This document shows positions 35,836-44,036 of a stretch of DNA of 64,000 nt, piece after piece. This DNA is from Bacteroidota bacterium. GTDB taxonomy: Bacteria > Bacteroidota > Bacteroidia > Bacteroidales > Tannerellaceae. The position numbers and the translations under genes were made by a program. Position 1 is the first letter of the stretch; each line of letters starts with the position of its first letter. The notes beneath the pieces were generated by a model. The model saw only the letters and a program-made list of their open reading frames with translations. It had not been told where the DNA came from and searched no databases. Where the stretch lies: assembly GCA_023429375.1 (NCBI GenBank), contig JAEYVY010000003.1, forward strand, positions 108,682 to 172,681. The letters run 5' to 3'.

Positions 35836-37509
35836 TCAGAGGAACAACAAGATCAGTAATTGCGCCGTCAACACACGCATAAACATGGTCAGCGGATAAA
35901 CCGTTGCATAAGATACAGACGGTGCATCATTACCTGCAGTTGCATTTGAGTAAGCCAATGCAGGAGGGTCTGTTGTACTACCTGCTATCAATCCCATCAA
36001 AGTCAGATAGTTCAATTTGAAGACGCTACGTCCAATAATTCCGATAATCAACAACGGAATTGTTGTGATAAGGAAACCATAACCAATCCATGCATAACCA
36101 CCATTCACAACCGTATCAACAAATTTTTCACCTGCACCCAAACCAACACAAGCAAGGAACAAAGTAATACCTACTTCACGCAACATCAAGTTAGCACTTT
36201 GTGTGGTATAGGTAAGTAATTTGAGTTTGTAACCAAAACGGCTTAATAGGATAGCGACGATCAGAGGACCACCAGCCAATCCAAGTTTTACCGGCTGTGG
36301 AATACCTGGGAATACGAAAGGAATACTTCCCAACAACATACCTAGACCGATACCGATAAAGATTGAAACCAGATTAGGTTCATTCAATCTCTTCATAGAG
36401 TTACCCAATACTTTTTCTACAGATGCGATTGCAGAATCTGTACCAACTACTGATACCGTATCACCTACTTGTAGGGCAAGCGAAGGAGTAGCCAAAAGTT
36501 CAACACCCGCACGTTGAATACGTGTGATGTTGATACCGTAAATCTTACGTAATTGAAGTTCACCCAATTTCTTTCCGTTCAGTTTTGGATTGGTAATCAA
36601 GATACGACGGTTAATCAACTGACTTTCCAAACGAATCCATTGTTTACGCTCCATATTGATGACTTCACCGATAAGAGAAACAATGGAGTCAATATCCTGG
36701 CTAGTTGTAATGACAAAAATCTTATCATCTTCGTGAAGCACTGTGTTGGCATCAACAATTTCAATTTGTTTGTTTGAATGTCTCCATACACGTGAAATAA
36801 CAAACGAAGTATGCTCAGATAAGGCAGAGATTTCACTAATTGTTTTTTCGAAAACGGCTGGATTCTTTACAACCAAGGATACGGTTTTTGCACCATTATT
36901 TGATTTTTCATCTTCTTTCTTCAGTTCCTCTTGTTCCTTCTCCATAGATACTTTGAAGATACCTTTGATAGCCAAAATTGAAAGGATAATACCTACAACA
37001 CCTAATGGATAAGCAACAGCATAACCAAGGGCTATCGTATCATCAACACTTCCATGAGTATCAGCAAATGCTTGTTGAGCAGCACCAAGTCCCGGCGTAT
37101 TTGTTACCGCACCTGAAAGGATACCAACCATAGTCTGCATAGGAATACCGGTTACATAATGAATAATCAACGTAACAGTTACACCTAACAAGACAATACC
37201 TACAGCAAGCATATTCAGCGTGATGCCCCCTTTCTTAAAAGAAGAAAAGAAACCAGGCCCAACTTGCAAGCCTACAGAATAAACGAACAAAATCAAACCA
37301 AACTCCTTAAAGAAGTGATTGATTTCCGAATTGATCGTAAATCCAAAATGAGAAAGAATGATACCGACAAACAATACCATTGTAATACCTAATGATATCC
37401 CGAAGATCTTAATTTTTCCACATAAGATACCTACGGCGATAACAACCGACAAGAGTAGGAAAGAGTGTGCAATACCCTGACCCCACAGCAATTCATTAAT
37501 CCATTCCAT
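35836..37509 (-). CDS. AspT/YidE/YbjL-type antiporter with two TrkA-C domains
   Basis: This inner-membrane carrier resembles the aspartate:alanine exchanger family. Two homologous halves of about five helices each flank a central cytosolic region with two RCK/TrkA-C-like domains (about 205-375). The duplicated signature GxxxxTPGLGAAQ (GAVTNTPGLGAAQQA) and STTDPPALAYSNA lies in re-entrant loops. At 557 residues the length is typical. The substrate is unknown. A TATATTTG box lies at 37561-37568. Confidence 0.87.
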   Translation of the reverse strand: MEWINELLWGQGIAHSFLLLSVVIAVGILCGKIKIFGISLGITMVLFVGIILSHFGFTINSEINHFFKEFGLILFVYSVGLQVGPGFFSSFKKGGITLNMLAVGIVLLGVTVTLIIHYVTGIPMQTMVGILSGAVTNTPGLGAAQQAFADTHGSVDDTIALGYAVAYPLGVVGIILSILAIKGIFKVSMEKEQEELKKEDEKSNNGAKTVSLVVKNPAVFEKTISEISALSEHTSFVISRVWRHSNKQIEIVDANTVLHEDDKIFVITTSQDIDSIVSLIGEVINMERKQWIRLESQLINRRILITNPKLNGKKLGELQLRKIYGINITRIQRAGVELLATPSLALQVGDTVSVVGTDSAIASVEKVLGNSMKRLNEPNLVSIFIGIGLGMLLGSIPFVFPGIPQPVKLGLAGGPLIVAILLSRFGYKLKLLTYTTQSANLMLREVGITLFLACVGLGAGEKFVDTVVNGGYAWIGYGFLITTIPLLIIGIIGRSVFKLNYLTLMGLIAGSTTDPPALAYSNATAGNDAPSVSYATVYPLTMFMRVLTAQLLILLFL

Positions 37510-37560
37510 TTATTAATTCTTTTTTAACCTATGTATAATCTTCTGCCTCTAATAGGGCGA

Positions 37561-37568
37561 CAAATATA
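37561..37568 (-). promoter_or_regulatory. -7 box for the AspT-type carrier
   Basis: TATATTTG on the minus strand lies 52 bases upstream of the ATG. Confidence 0.55.
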
Positions 37569-37627
37569 GAGATTAAGTTTGTGTTTTACAACATATTTTT
37601 TTACCTTTACAAGAAAAATAAAAAACC

Positions 37628-38428
37628 ATGAAATATTTCGTATGCACACTTCTATTCCTCTTGTGCAGAGCCTCTGTAGACGCACAAACAAGAACTGCTG
37701 ATATTATAACAAGTGAAGGGACCATGAAGGTCATACTTTATGATGATGTTCCAAAACATATTCAGGCATTTATCGATCGTGCTCAAAAGGGGAAATTCGA
37801 CGGGACTCTCTTTACTCGTGTTATAAAGGACTTCATGATACAAGGAGGTTCGCCTGATTCCAAGAATGCACCAGCCGGAGCTCGAATTGGTTATGGAGAC
37901 CGGTTTTCCGAAATCATGCCCGAATTCAAGTCGCATTATTTTCATAAGAAAGGGGCATTAGCTGCACCGCGTCAGAACGATGATGTAAATCCTCAAAAGA
38001 AGTCAGATATATCTCAATTTTTCATCGTACAAGGTAAGGTTTATCGTCCAGGCGAACTCGATACCTTAGAGAAAGCGACCAACCTGCCTATTCGCAGAAA
38101 AGCCATGGCTGAATTTTATACACCTGTTAAAGAAGAGATGGAACGCCTTAAAACCGAGGATGTAAAAACATACAACCAACATGTTGTTGAAATAAACAGC
38201 AAAGTAGATTCTGTGATCCGTGCCACTCCCGGTCATTTAATTTTCACACCCGAACAACGTGAAGCTTACACAACAATCGGTGGAGCACATCATCTGGACG
38301 GATTTTATACTGTATTTGGCGAAGTGGTTGAAGGCTTCGACGTCATTGACAAGATTGCATCGCAACCTAAAGACAGTTATGATCGCCCCAAGAAGGATAT
38401 CAAGATCATCTCTGTTCGTATCAGATAA
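37628..38428 (+). CDS. Exported cyclophilin-type peptidyl-prolyl isomerase
   Basis: This is a periplasmic protein-folding enzyme. After a signal peptide (1-19, ending VDAQ) comes the cyclophilin core: GTMKVILYDDVPKHIQAF, FDGTLFTRVIKDFMIQGGSPDSKNAP, GALAAPRQNDDVNPQKKSDISQFFIVQG and HLDGFYTVFGEVVEGFDVIDKI. The active-site Arg and Phe positions are kept. An insertion of about 75 residues between the two core blocks (YRPGELDTLEKATN to REAYTTIGGA) is typical of Bacteroidetes forms. It is the first gene of a run with the small unknown gene and hemH. Confidence 0.92.
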   Translation: MKYFVCTLLFLLCRASVDAQTRTADIITSEGTMKVILYDDVPKHIQAFIDRAQKGKFDGTLFTRVIKDFMIQGGSPDSKNAPAGARIGYGDRFSEIMPEFKSHYFHKKGALAAPRQNDDVNPQKKSDISQFFIVQGKVYRPGELDTLEKATNLPIRRKAMAEFYTPVKEEMERLKTEDVKTYNQHVVEINSKVDSVIRATPGHLIFTPEQREAYTTIGGAHHLDGFYTVFGEVVEGFDVIDKIASQPKDSYDRPKKDIKIISVRIR

Positions 38429-38439
38429 TAAACGGAGTC

Positions 38440-38829
38440 ATGTTAAGGAAAGACTTTCTTTTAGCTCAAATTGAAGCTTTTACAAAGGCTATAGCTAAAT
38501 TGATTTTTTACAGGGAAAATGGAGATACAGAGCAAGCTGACAAAATGCTTGAATCCATCTATTCGTCACTTCAGGTCGATAAGGATTTTCTATTATCTCA
38601 CACACCGGATGAAATAAAGGCCACCTTAGACAAAGAAAACACGGGCATACAACAAACAGAAATTGCGGCAAAAGTACTAATTGAAGATAGCTATCTCAAC
38701 AACGATAAGAATAAGCTTTACAAAGCACAAGAACTTCTTCTTTATATCCAACAACACGATAAGACTTATTCCATTGAACGGATGAATCTGTTGGACGAGA
38801 TAAGAAAGCGGCTTAATGAGTACCAATAA
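38440..38829 (+). CDS. Small helical hypothetical protein
   Basis: This 129-residue, charged, fully helical protein has no signal peptide. Its helix-turn-helix repeat character (LAQIEAFTKAIAKLIFYRENGDTEQADKMLESIYSSL) resembles a short TPR-like scaffold, but no family was recognised. It sits 11 bases after the cyclophilin gene and 9 bases before hemH, so it is probably co-transcribed. Confidence 0.7.
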   Translation: MLRKDFLLAQIEAFTKAIAKLIFYRENGDTEQADKMLESIYSSLQVDKDFLLSHTPDEIKATLDKENTGIQQTEIAAKVLIEDSYLNNDKNKLYKAQELLLYIQQHDKTYSIERMNLLDEIRKRLNEYQ

Positions 38830-38838
38830 CACCAGTAT

Positions 38839-39849
38839 ATGAGTCAGAAACGTATGGCTTTACTTCTAATCAATCTCGGCACGCCTGACGAACCTACCAG
38901 GCCTGCCGTTAAGCGTTATTTGACTCAGTTCTTAAACGACAAGTACGTTATCGACATTCCCTGGCTGTTTCGTAAAATATTGGTCAACGGGATTATTATT
39001 CCTTTCAGAGTAAAAAGATCGACCGCCTTGTATCAGCAGGTCTGGACTCCTCAAGGTTCTCCGCTTACGCTTTACACAGAAAGTCTAAAACACAAACTAC
39101 AAGCGAAGCTCAATCCTGACACAATGGTATTCACAGCGATGCGCTACCAAAATCCGCCCATAGCCTCGACGCTAGCAAAAATAAAGGCAGAAAATTTCGA
39201 TAAGTTAGTGGTGCTACCCCTCTATCCGCATTTTGCCGACTCTACCACGACTTCAACCTTGGAAGAAGTCAAACGAGTCATCAAACATTGGGACGAAAAA
39301 CCGGAAATTCAGTTTATTGAGGAATTTCATGACCACCCGGCTTACCTGACGGCCTTTGCCAATAAGATTAATTCGTACAAGCCTGAACGATTCGATCACA
39401 TCGTTTTTTCCTATCATGGATTACCCAATAGCCATATCGAAAAGATTCATAGACAGTACGCCCTACCCGATTGTGATCCTGAAAATGATACTGCAGAGCA
39501 TTGCAAAGTATGCTACCGGGCAGCCTGCTATCATACCACAAAACTATTAGCGGAACAGTTAAATCTGCCGGAAAGTAGCTACACTACCACCTTTCAATCG
39601 CGTTTGTCGAAAAACTGGCTGGAACCCTTTTCCGATAAAACCTTGATTGATCTGGCCCACATGGGATGTAAACGGGTGCTCGTCGTTGCCCCGGCATTTG
39701 TGGCAGACTGTCTGGAAACAATCATAGAACTCGGAGTCGAATATAAAGATCTGTTTATCGAAAATGGTGGTCAAGAGTTGACTTGGGTAGAAAGCCTGAA
39801 TGCCGATGATGCTTGGGTTGAAGGGATTCGTAAGATCGTATCATTATAA
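38839..39849 (+). CDS. hemH: Ferrochelatase
   Basis: This enzyme inserts Fe2+ into protoporphyrin IX to make haem. The active-site His is in VFSYHGLPNSHIEKI and the acidic metal-path residues are in FVADCLETIIELG. At 336 residues the length is normal. It contains an internal Cys cluster, C-x9-C-x2-C-x4-C (DCDP to RAAC, about residues 212-231), in the region where some bacterial ferrochelatases bind a [2Fe-2S] cluster. No other haem gene is in the window, in keeping with gut Bacteroides that scavenge porphyrins. It ends at the hairpin 39853-39877. Confidence 0.94.
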   Translation: MSQKRMALLLINLGTPDEPTRPAVKRYLTQFLNDKYVIDIPWLFRKILVNGIIIPFRVKRSTALYQQVWTPQGSPLTLYTESLKHKLQAKLNPDTMVFTAMRYQNPPIASTLAKIKAENFDKLVVLPLYPHFADSTTTSTLEEVKRVIKHWDEKPEIQFIEEFHDHPAYLTAFANKINSYKPERFDHIVFSYHGLPNSHIEKIHRQYALPDCDPENDTAEHCKVCYRAACYHTTKLLAEQLNLPESSYTTTFQSRLSKNWLEPFSDKTLIDLAHMGCKRVLVVAPAFVADCLETIIELGVEYKDLFIENGGQELTWVESLNADDAWVEGIRKIVSL

Positions 39850-39852
39850 AAA

Positions 39853-39877
39853 AGCCAAGCCGTTGAATGGCTTGGCT
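39853..39877. terminator. Hairpin between hemH and the FAD oxidoreductase
   Basis: AGCCAAGCC pairs with GGCTTGGCT across the loop GTTGAAT. The T-run is weak on the plus side (CTCCTT). On the minus strand the hairpin is followed by a T-run, so it may serve the minus-strand gene. Confidence 0.7.
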
Positions 39878-39896
39878 CCTTACTTACTATATTTGC

Positions 39897-41462
39897 TTAG
39901 TTTAAACTTTCCAAATAAGCGGCAGCTCCTTCGGCACAATGTTCACCATCTATAGCCGCAGAAACAATACCTCCGGCATAACCCGCCCCCTCACCACACG
40001 GGAACAATCCTTTTAGATGTAAATGTTCGAATGTTTCCTTATCGCGAACGATACGTATAGGAGACGATGTGCGTGTTTCCACACTAATCATCACAGCCTC
40101 GTTCGTTAGAAATCCTTTTGACGTCTTTCCAAAAGCTTCAAATCCTTTTTTCAATCGAGAAGTGATGAACTCAGGCATCCACTTATTCAAATCAGAGCTC
40201 ATCAAGCCCGGACCATACGAGGTTGAAGGCAAGTCTGACGACATACGACCGGCCACGAAATCAGCCATTCGCTGTGCCGGTGCCGTCTGCATCTGATTTG
40301 CTTCCAGCCAGCATCTTCTCTCCAGATCTTCCTGAAGTTTCATTAATGCCAATTCCTTATATTTTGCATATTCCGGAAAATCTTCCGGGTGAATTTCAAC
40401 TACCATCCCCGAATTGGCCCATTTGGATCCACGGTTAGAAGGTGACATGCCGTTTACAACCAATTGCTCCGGTCCACTACCCGCCGGAACTACAAATCCT
40501 CCGGGACACATACAGAAGGAATAAACTCCTCTATCTTTCACTTGTGTCACCTGAGCATACTCAGCAGCCGGCAGATACGCTCCTCTACCATCCGGATTAT
40601 GATATTGGATTTGATCAATCAACATTTGGGGATGCTCCAAGCGAACCCCCATGGCTAATCCCTTAGCTTCGATCGTTATCTTATTATTATATAGATAATA
40701 ATATACATCTCGGGCCGAATGTCCGGTAGCCAGAATGACCGGTCCCATAAACTCCTGACCGTTAGCGGTCTGCACACCTACTATATGATCACCTTTACAG
40801 ATAAAACGCTCCATACAGGTTTGGAAATGAACCTCTCCCCCACATTCGATGATGCGGTTACGCATCTTTTCAATGATCATAGGAAGTCTGTCTGTCCCGA
40901 TATGGGGATGAGCATCAGCCAATATGGAAGGGTTGGCTCCATGCTGACAGAACACATTCAGTATCTTATCGACAGAGCCTCTTTTCTTACTACGTGTATA
41001 TAGTTTACCATCCGAATAGGCACCTGCCCCACCTTCTCCGAAACAGTAGTTTGATTCCGGATCGATGCGGTGTTCTTTCGTTATCAAAGAAACATCTTTG
41101 CGGCGCTCGCGTACATTCTTACCTCTTTCCAGCACTATGGGCCGAAGGCCAAGTTCAATCAAACGCAAAGCGGCAAACAAACCACCTGGGCCTGCACCGA
41201 CAACGACAACGGCTTTGCCATTGGAAACATCTTTATAGTCGACCGACTGATATTCAGGCTCGGTTGGTAGTTCGTCAATAAAAGCACGCAGCTTAACATT
41301 GACATAAATCGTACGCTGACGGGCATCAATCGACCTCTTTATTACCCTAACAGCTTGTATGGAATGAATAGCAGCGCCGGTTTCACGAGCAACCACAGTC
41401 TTTAGTGAATCTTCATTTGCAGCCTCAAAAGGCAATATACGTAGTTGTAACTCTTTTATCAT
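39897..41462 (-). CDS. FAD-dependent oxidoreductase (HI0933-like / NAD(P)-FAD dehydrogenase family)
   Basis: This cytoplasmic flavoprotein has an N-terminal region of about 85 residues, then the Rossmann motif VVVVGAGPGGLFAALRLIELG and GKNVRERRKDVSLITKEHRIDPESNYCFGEGGAGAYSDGKLYTR. The second FAD-contact motif is VILATGHSARDVY, and the C-terminal GLFPCGEGAGYAGGIVSAAIDG completes the site. At 521 residues it fits the family of uncharacterised dehydrogenases. The substrate is unknown. It follows radA by 34 bases and is probably co-transcribed with it. Confidence 0.87.
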   Translation of the reverse strand: MIKELQLRILPFEAANEDSLKTVVARETGAAIHSIQAVRVIKRSIDARQRTIYVNVKLRAFIDELPTEPEYQSVDYKDVSNGKAVVVVGAGPGGLFAALRLIELGLRPIVLERGKNVRERRKDVSLITKEHRIDPESNYCFGEGGAGAYSDGKLYTRSKKRGSVDKILNVFCQHGANPSILADAHPHIGTDRLPMIIEKMRNRIIECGGEVHFQTCMERFICKGDHIVGVQTANGQEFMGPVILATGHSARDVYYYLYNNKITIEAKGLAMGVRLEHPQMLIDQIQYHNPDGRGAYLPAAEYAQVTQVKDRGVYSFCMCPGGFVVPAGSGPEQLVVNGMSPSNRGSKWANSGMVVEIHPEDFPEYAKYKELALMKLQEDLERRCWLEANQMQTAPAQRMADFVAGRMSSDLPSTSYGPGLMSSDLNKWMPEFITSRLKKGFEAFGKTSKGFLTNEAVMISVETRTSSPIRIVRDKETFEHLHLKGLFPCGEGAGYAGGIVSAAIDGEHCAEGAAAYLESLN

Positions 41463-41496
41463 ATATAATTTTTACATTCATCTATTATAGAACAAA

Positions 41497-42870
41497 TCAA
41501 CCGAACAATTGTCTGAACGCTTCCTCAACTTTTTTTACTTGAATGATTTTTATCTTGCATTTAGCAGTGTCTAAACCCTTCAGGTTATTATAAGGTATAA
41601 GAATGGAAGAAAAACCTAATTTCTCTGCTTCAAAAATACGTTGCTCAATTCTGTTGACCGGACGTATCTCGCCTGACAAACCTACTTCGCCCGCCATACA
41701 AACACCGGGGTCAATACTGATATCCAAACTGGAAGAAAGAACAGCACTAATAACAGCCAAGTCTATCGCCGGGTCATTTACTTTCAATCCTCCTGCAATA
41801 TTCAGAAAGACATCCTTCTGGGCCAGTTTGAATCCGGCTCTTTTCTCGAGTACGGCCAGTAGCATATTCATACGACGCAGATCAAAACCGGTTGCACTTC
41901 GTTGAGGGTTACCGTAAACAGCCGAACTCACCAAGGCTTGCGTCTCAATCAAAAAGGGACGTATCCCTTCGATAGCTGCCGAAATAGCCACTCCGCTGAG
42001 TCCTTCATGATTTTGCGTCAAAAGCAACTCAGAGGGGTTACTTACCTCGCGCAATCCATTCTGTCTCATTTCATAGATACCCAATTCGGCTGTACTACCA
42101 AATCGGTTTTTAATGCTTCGCAATATGCGGTACATATAATGCTGATCACCCTCGAATTGCAATACAGTATCTACGATATGTTCGAGTACCTTCGGTCCGG
42201 CAATACTTCCCTCCTTATTAATATGACCGATCAGTAAAACCGGCACACCGGATTCTTTGGCGTATTTCAATATTGCCGCACTGCATTCTCTAACCTGAGA
42301 AACACTGCCCGGCGATGACTCCACCTGTTCTGTAAACATGGTTTGTATCGAGTCGATAACCAACAGTTCGGGCTGGATATTTTGAGCCTGAACGAAAACT
42401 TGCTCCAGGTTGGTTTCACAAAGGATAAAGCAATCCGGATTCTCATGTTCCATACGGTCGGCACGGAGTTTGAGCTGGCGGCTACTTTCTTCTCCGGATA
42501 CGTAAAGTGTCTTAACACCACGAAGTTTCAATATTGTTTGCAACACGAGGGTAGACTTGCCAATACCCGGTTCACCTCCAATCAAAACGAGCGAACCCTT
42601 TACTAATCCGCCACCTAACACCCGGTTAAGCTCGCCATCCTGCATATCCAGTCTCACTTCTTCATGCGATGTTATATCGCGGAGAAGCACGGGACGAGCC
42701 TTCTCTCTATCCGTCAGTCCCGGAATAAGTTGTTTCTGTCCGGGAGATTCCTTTTTTATTATTTCTTCAACATACGAATTCCATTCTCCACACGAGGGAC
42801 ACTTGCCAACCCATTTAGGAGAATCGGCTCCGCAATTCGTACAGACATATATAGTTTTAGCCTTAGCCAT
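41497..42870 (-). CDS. radA: DNA repair protein RadA
   Basis: This branch-migration helicase is related to RecA and Lon. The N-terminal zinc ribbon is CTNCGADSPKWVGKCPSCGEW. Walker A is GGEPGIGKST, the RadA-specific KNRFG motif is SIKNRFGSTAELGIYEM, and a C-terminal Lon-like domain follows. The frame opens at 42915, but the ATG at 42870 gives the family N-terminus (MAKAKTIYVC) and 457 residues. Confidence 0.96.
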   Translation of the reverse strand: MAKAKTIYVCTNCGADSPKWVGKCPSCGEWNSYVEEIIKKESPGQKQLIPGLTDREKARPVLLRDITSHEEVRLDMQDGELNRVLGGGLVKGSLVLIGGEPGIGKSTLVLQTILKLRGVKTLYVSGEESSRQLKLRADRMEHENPDCFILCETNLEQVFVQAQNIQPELLVIDSIQTMFTEQVESSPGSVSQVRECSAAILKYAKESGVPVLLIGHINKEGSIAGPKVLEHIVDTVLQFEGDQHYMYRILRSIKNRFGSTAELGIYEMRQNGLREVSNPSELLLTQNHEGLSGVAISAAIEGIRPFLIETQALVSSAVYGNPQRSATGFDLRRMNMLLAVLEKRAGFKLAQKDVFLNIAGGLKVNDPAIDLAVISAVLSSSLDISIDPGVCMAGEVGLSGEIRPVNRIEQRIFEAEKLGFSSILIPYNNLKGLDTAKCKIKIIQVKKVEEAFRQLFG

Positions 42871-42902
42871 GAATATATTTTTAATGTAAAGGTAAACAAA
42901 AA

Positions 42903-42940
42903 AAAGCTCTACCATACCTAACTATGATAGAGCTTTTAAT
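42903..42940 (-). terminator. Terminator of the thioredoxin-fold gene
   Basis: AAAAGCTCTA pairs with TAGAGCTTTT around the loop. The poly-A on the plus strand reads as poly-T for minus-strand transcription. It separates the gene from radA. Confidence 0.82.
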
Positions 42941-42951
42941 ACATGTCGAAT

Positions 42952-43464
42952 TTAACTGTTTTCCATAAATTCGGCCAACTCCTTTGGGCCCACATTTACT
43001 GCGACGATTTTTCCTGTATCATCAATCAGAAATGTTCTTAAACCCTTATTCAACTTATACGCTTTGAATAAAGCTGACCTCGAATCAAAACCTTCCCATA
43101 AGTGTCTGGTTTCATCCAGATTGTCAATCTTTAGGGTTTCTTCGAAAATCGCCCGGTTCTTATCCAATGATACTGAATACATTGCAATCTTTGCCGGATC
43201 CAATTTATTGACTACATTCGATAACGAAACATTACGCGCACGAGATTCTGCATCATAAGCAGCCCAGAAACTAAGTAATGTGTAACGTCCTGAATGATTG
43301 TGGAAATTAAGTTTATACTTACTTTCCAAAGACTCTATTCCTGGAGCAAGATCGCCGGGGTTGATTCCGGTTGATAATCTTGTTTCTTTTGTATTTGCCG
43401 ACAATGTTAATATCGCTATTAATAAGACCGCTAATACAGCAGGAACATAAGTTCTTTTACTCAT
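42952..43464 (-). CDS. Thioredoxin-fold (TlpA/AhpC-like) protein without cysteines
   Basis: After an N-terminal signal or anchor (about 1-24) comes a thioredoxin-like domain: GDLAPGIESLESKYKLNFHNHSGRYTLLSFWAAYDAESRARN, then YSVSLDK and TFLIDDTGKIVAVNVGPKEL. The position of the redox CxxC (after FWA) reads AYDAES, and no Cys occurs in all 170 residues, so it cannot act as a disulphide oxidoreductase. A structural, chaperone or sensor role is possible but unproven. It has a leader of about 110 bases and a TATCTTTG box at 43581-43588. Confidence 0.78.
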   Translation of the reverse strand: MSKRTYVPAVLAVLLIAILTLSANTKETRLSTGINPGDLAPGIESLESKYKLNFHNHSGRYTLLSFWAAYDAESRARNVSLSNVVNKLDPAKIAMYSVSLDKNRAIFEETLKIDNLDETRHLWEGFDSRSALFKAYKLNKGLRTFLIDDTGKIVAVNVGPKELAEFMENS

Positions 43465-43580
43465 AATTTTGTTTTTTCGTTAAACCTAATCGGATGATTT
43501 TAAGCTTAAAAGCACCCGACTCCTGACTTTCAGGACAAATAAAACCACCCTTCTCTAAGGACGGATTTTATTCGAACGCG

Positions 43581-43588
43581 CAAAGATA
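43581..43588 (-). promoter_or_regulatory. -7 box for the thioredoxin-fold gene
   Basis: TATCTTTG on the minus strand, followed by GCGC, lies 117 bases upstream of the ATG. Confidence 0.55.
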
Positions 43589-43847
43589 AAACTAATCACT
43601 ATTCTAACCTAATCAGATAACAATAAATTGGTTAAAAGCAACTTTTTTAACATGTTATATTGCATTTTTTCAAAGAAAATATTGAGGCTTTTTTTGGCTT
43701 ACATCGCACATTCTATCGGCATTTTTGGCAATTAAAACACCTCTCCTATTTGTTAATATATATAAACAGTAGATATTTCATTTTACCCCCTGTCTTTTTC
43801 AATTTTCATCCCATTCCTTTTTCAATTCGTTCCCTTTCTTTTTCTAT

Positions 43848-43907
43848 TTCCATATATATAGTAAATCTTTTCCATATATATAGTAAAGTTTTTCTATATA
43901 TATGGAA
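43848..43907. repeat. Three-copy repeat upstream of serB, possible operator
   Basis: An 18-bp unit TTCCATATATATAGTAAA occurs at 43848-43865 and again at 43870-43887, exactly 22 bases apart. The inverse of its first 14 bases lies at 43894-43907. The array ends about 70 bases upstream of the serB -33 box. Confidence 0.7.
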
Positions 43908-43976
43908 ATAAAAAAACATCCTTATGTTTGGTAAAAGAGATAGGTATATTTCTAAAAAACGGATACGGTCTTTCTA

Positions 43977-44006
43977 TTTTGTCAACCAAAACTTTACGTA
44001 CCTTTG
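43977..44006 (+). promoter_or_regulatory. serB promoter
   Basis: TTTTG at 43977-43981 and TACCTTTG at 43999-44006 lie 31 bases before the ATG at 44037. The spacing is slightly short but close to canonical. Confidence 0.65.
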
Positions 44007-44036
44007 CACCGTAAAAAAGTATCACAACGTTTAATA

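Larger units (their letters stand above)
43465..44036. other. 572-base intergenic region between the thioredoxin-fold gene and serB
   Basis: No credible gene was found. The left part is the 5' leader of the thioredoxin-fold gene, with a 14-bp palindrome (43498-43511) and a CCTGA/TCAGG hairpin. The middle part is AT- and pyrimidine-rich without clear structure. The right part has a three-copy repeat (43848-43907) and the serB promoter. A continuous frame at 43660-43911 is compositionally biased and rejected. Confidence 0.65.

Noticed and set aside
43660..43911. 83-codon frame upstream of serB
   Set aside because: It runs through a pyrimidine-rich and ATATATA repeat tract; the Phe/Ser/Ile bias is a result of base composition, and no promoter fits.
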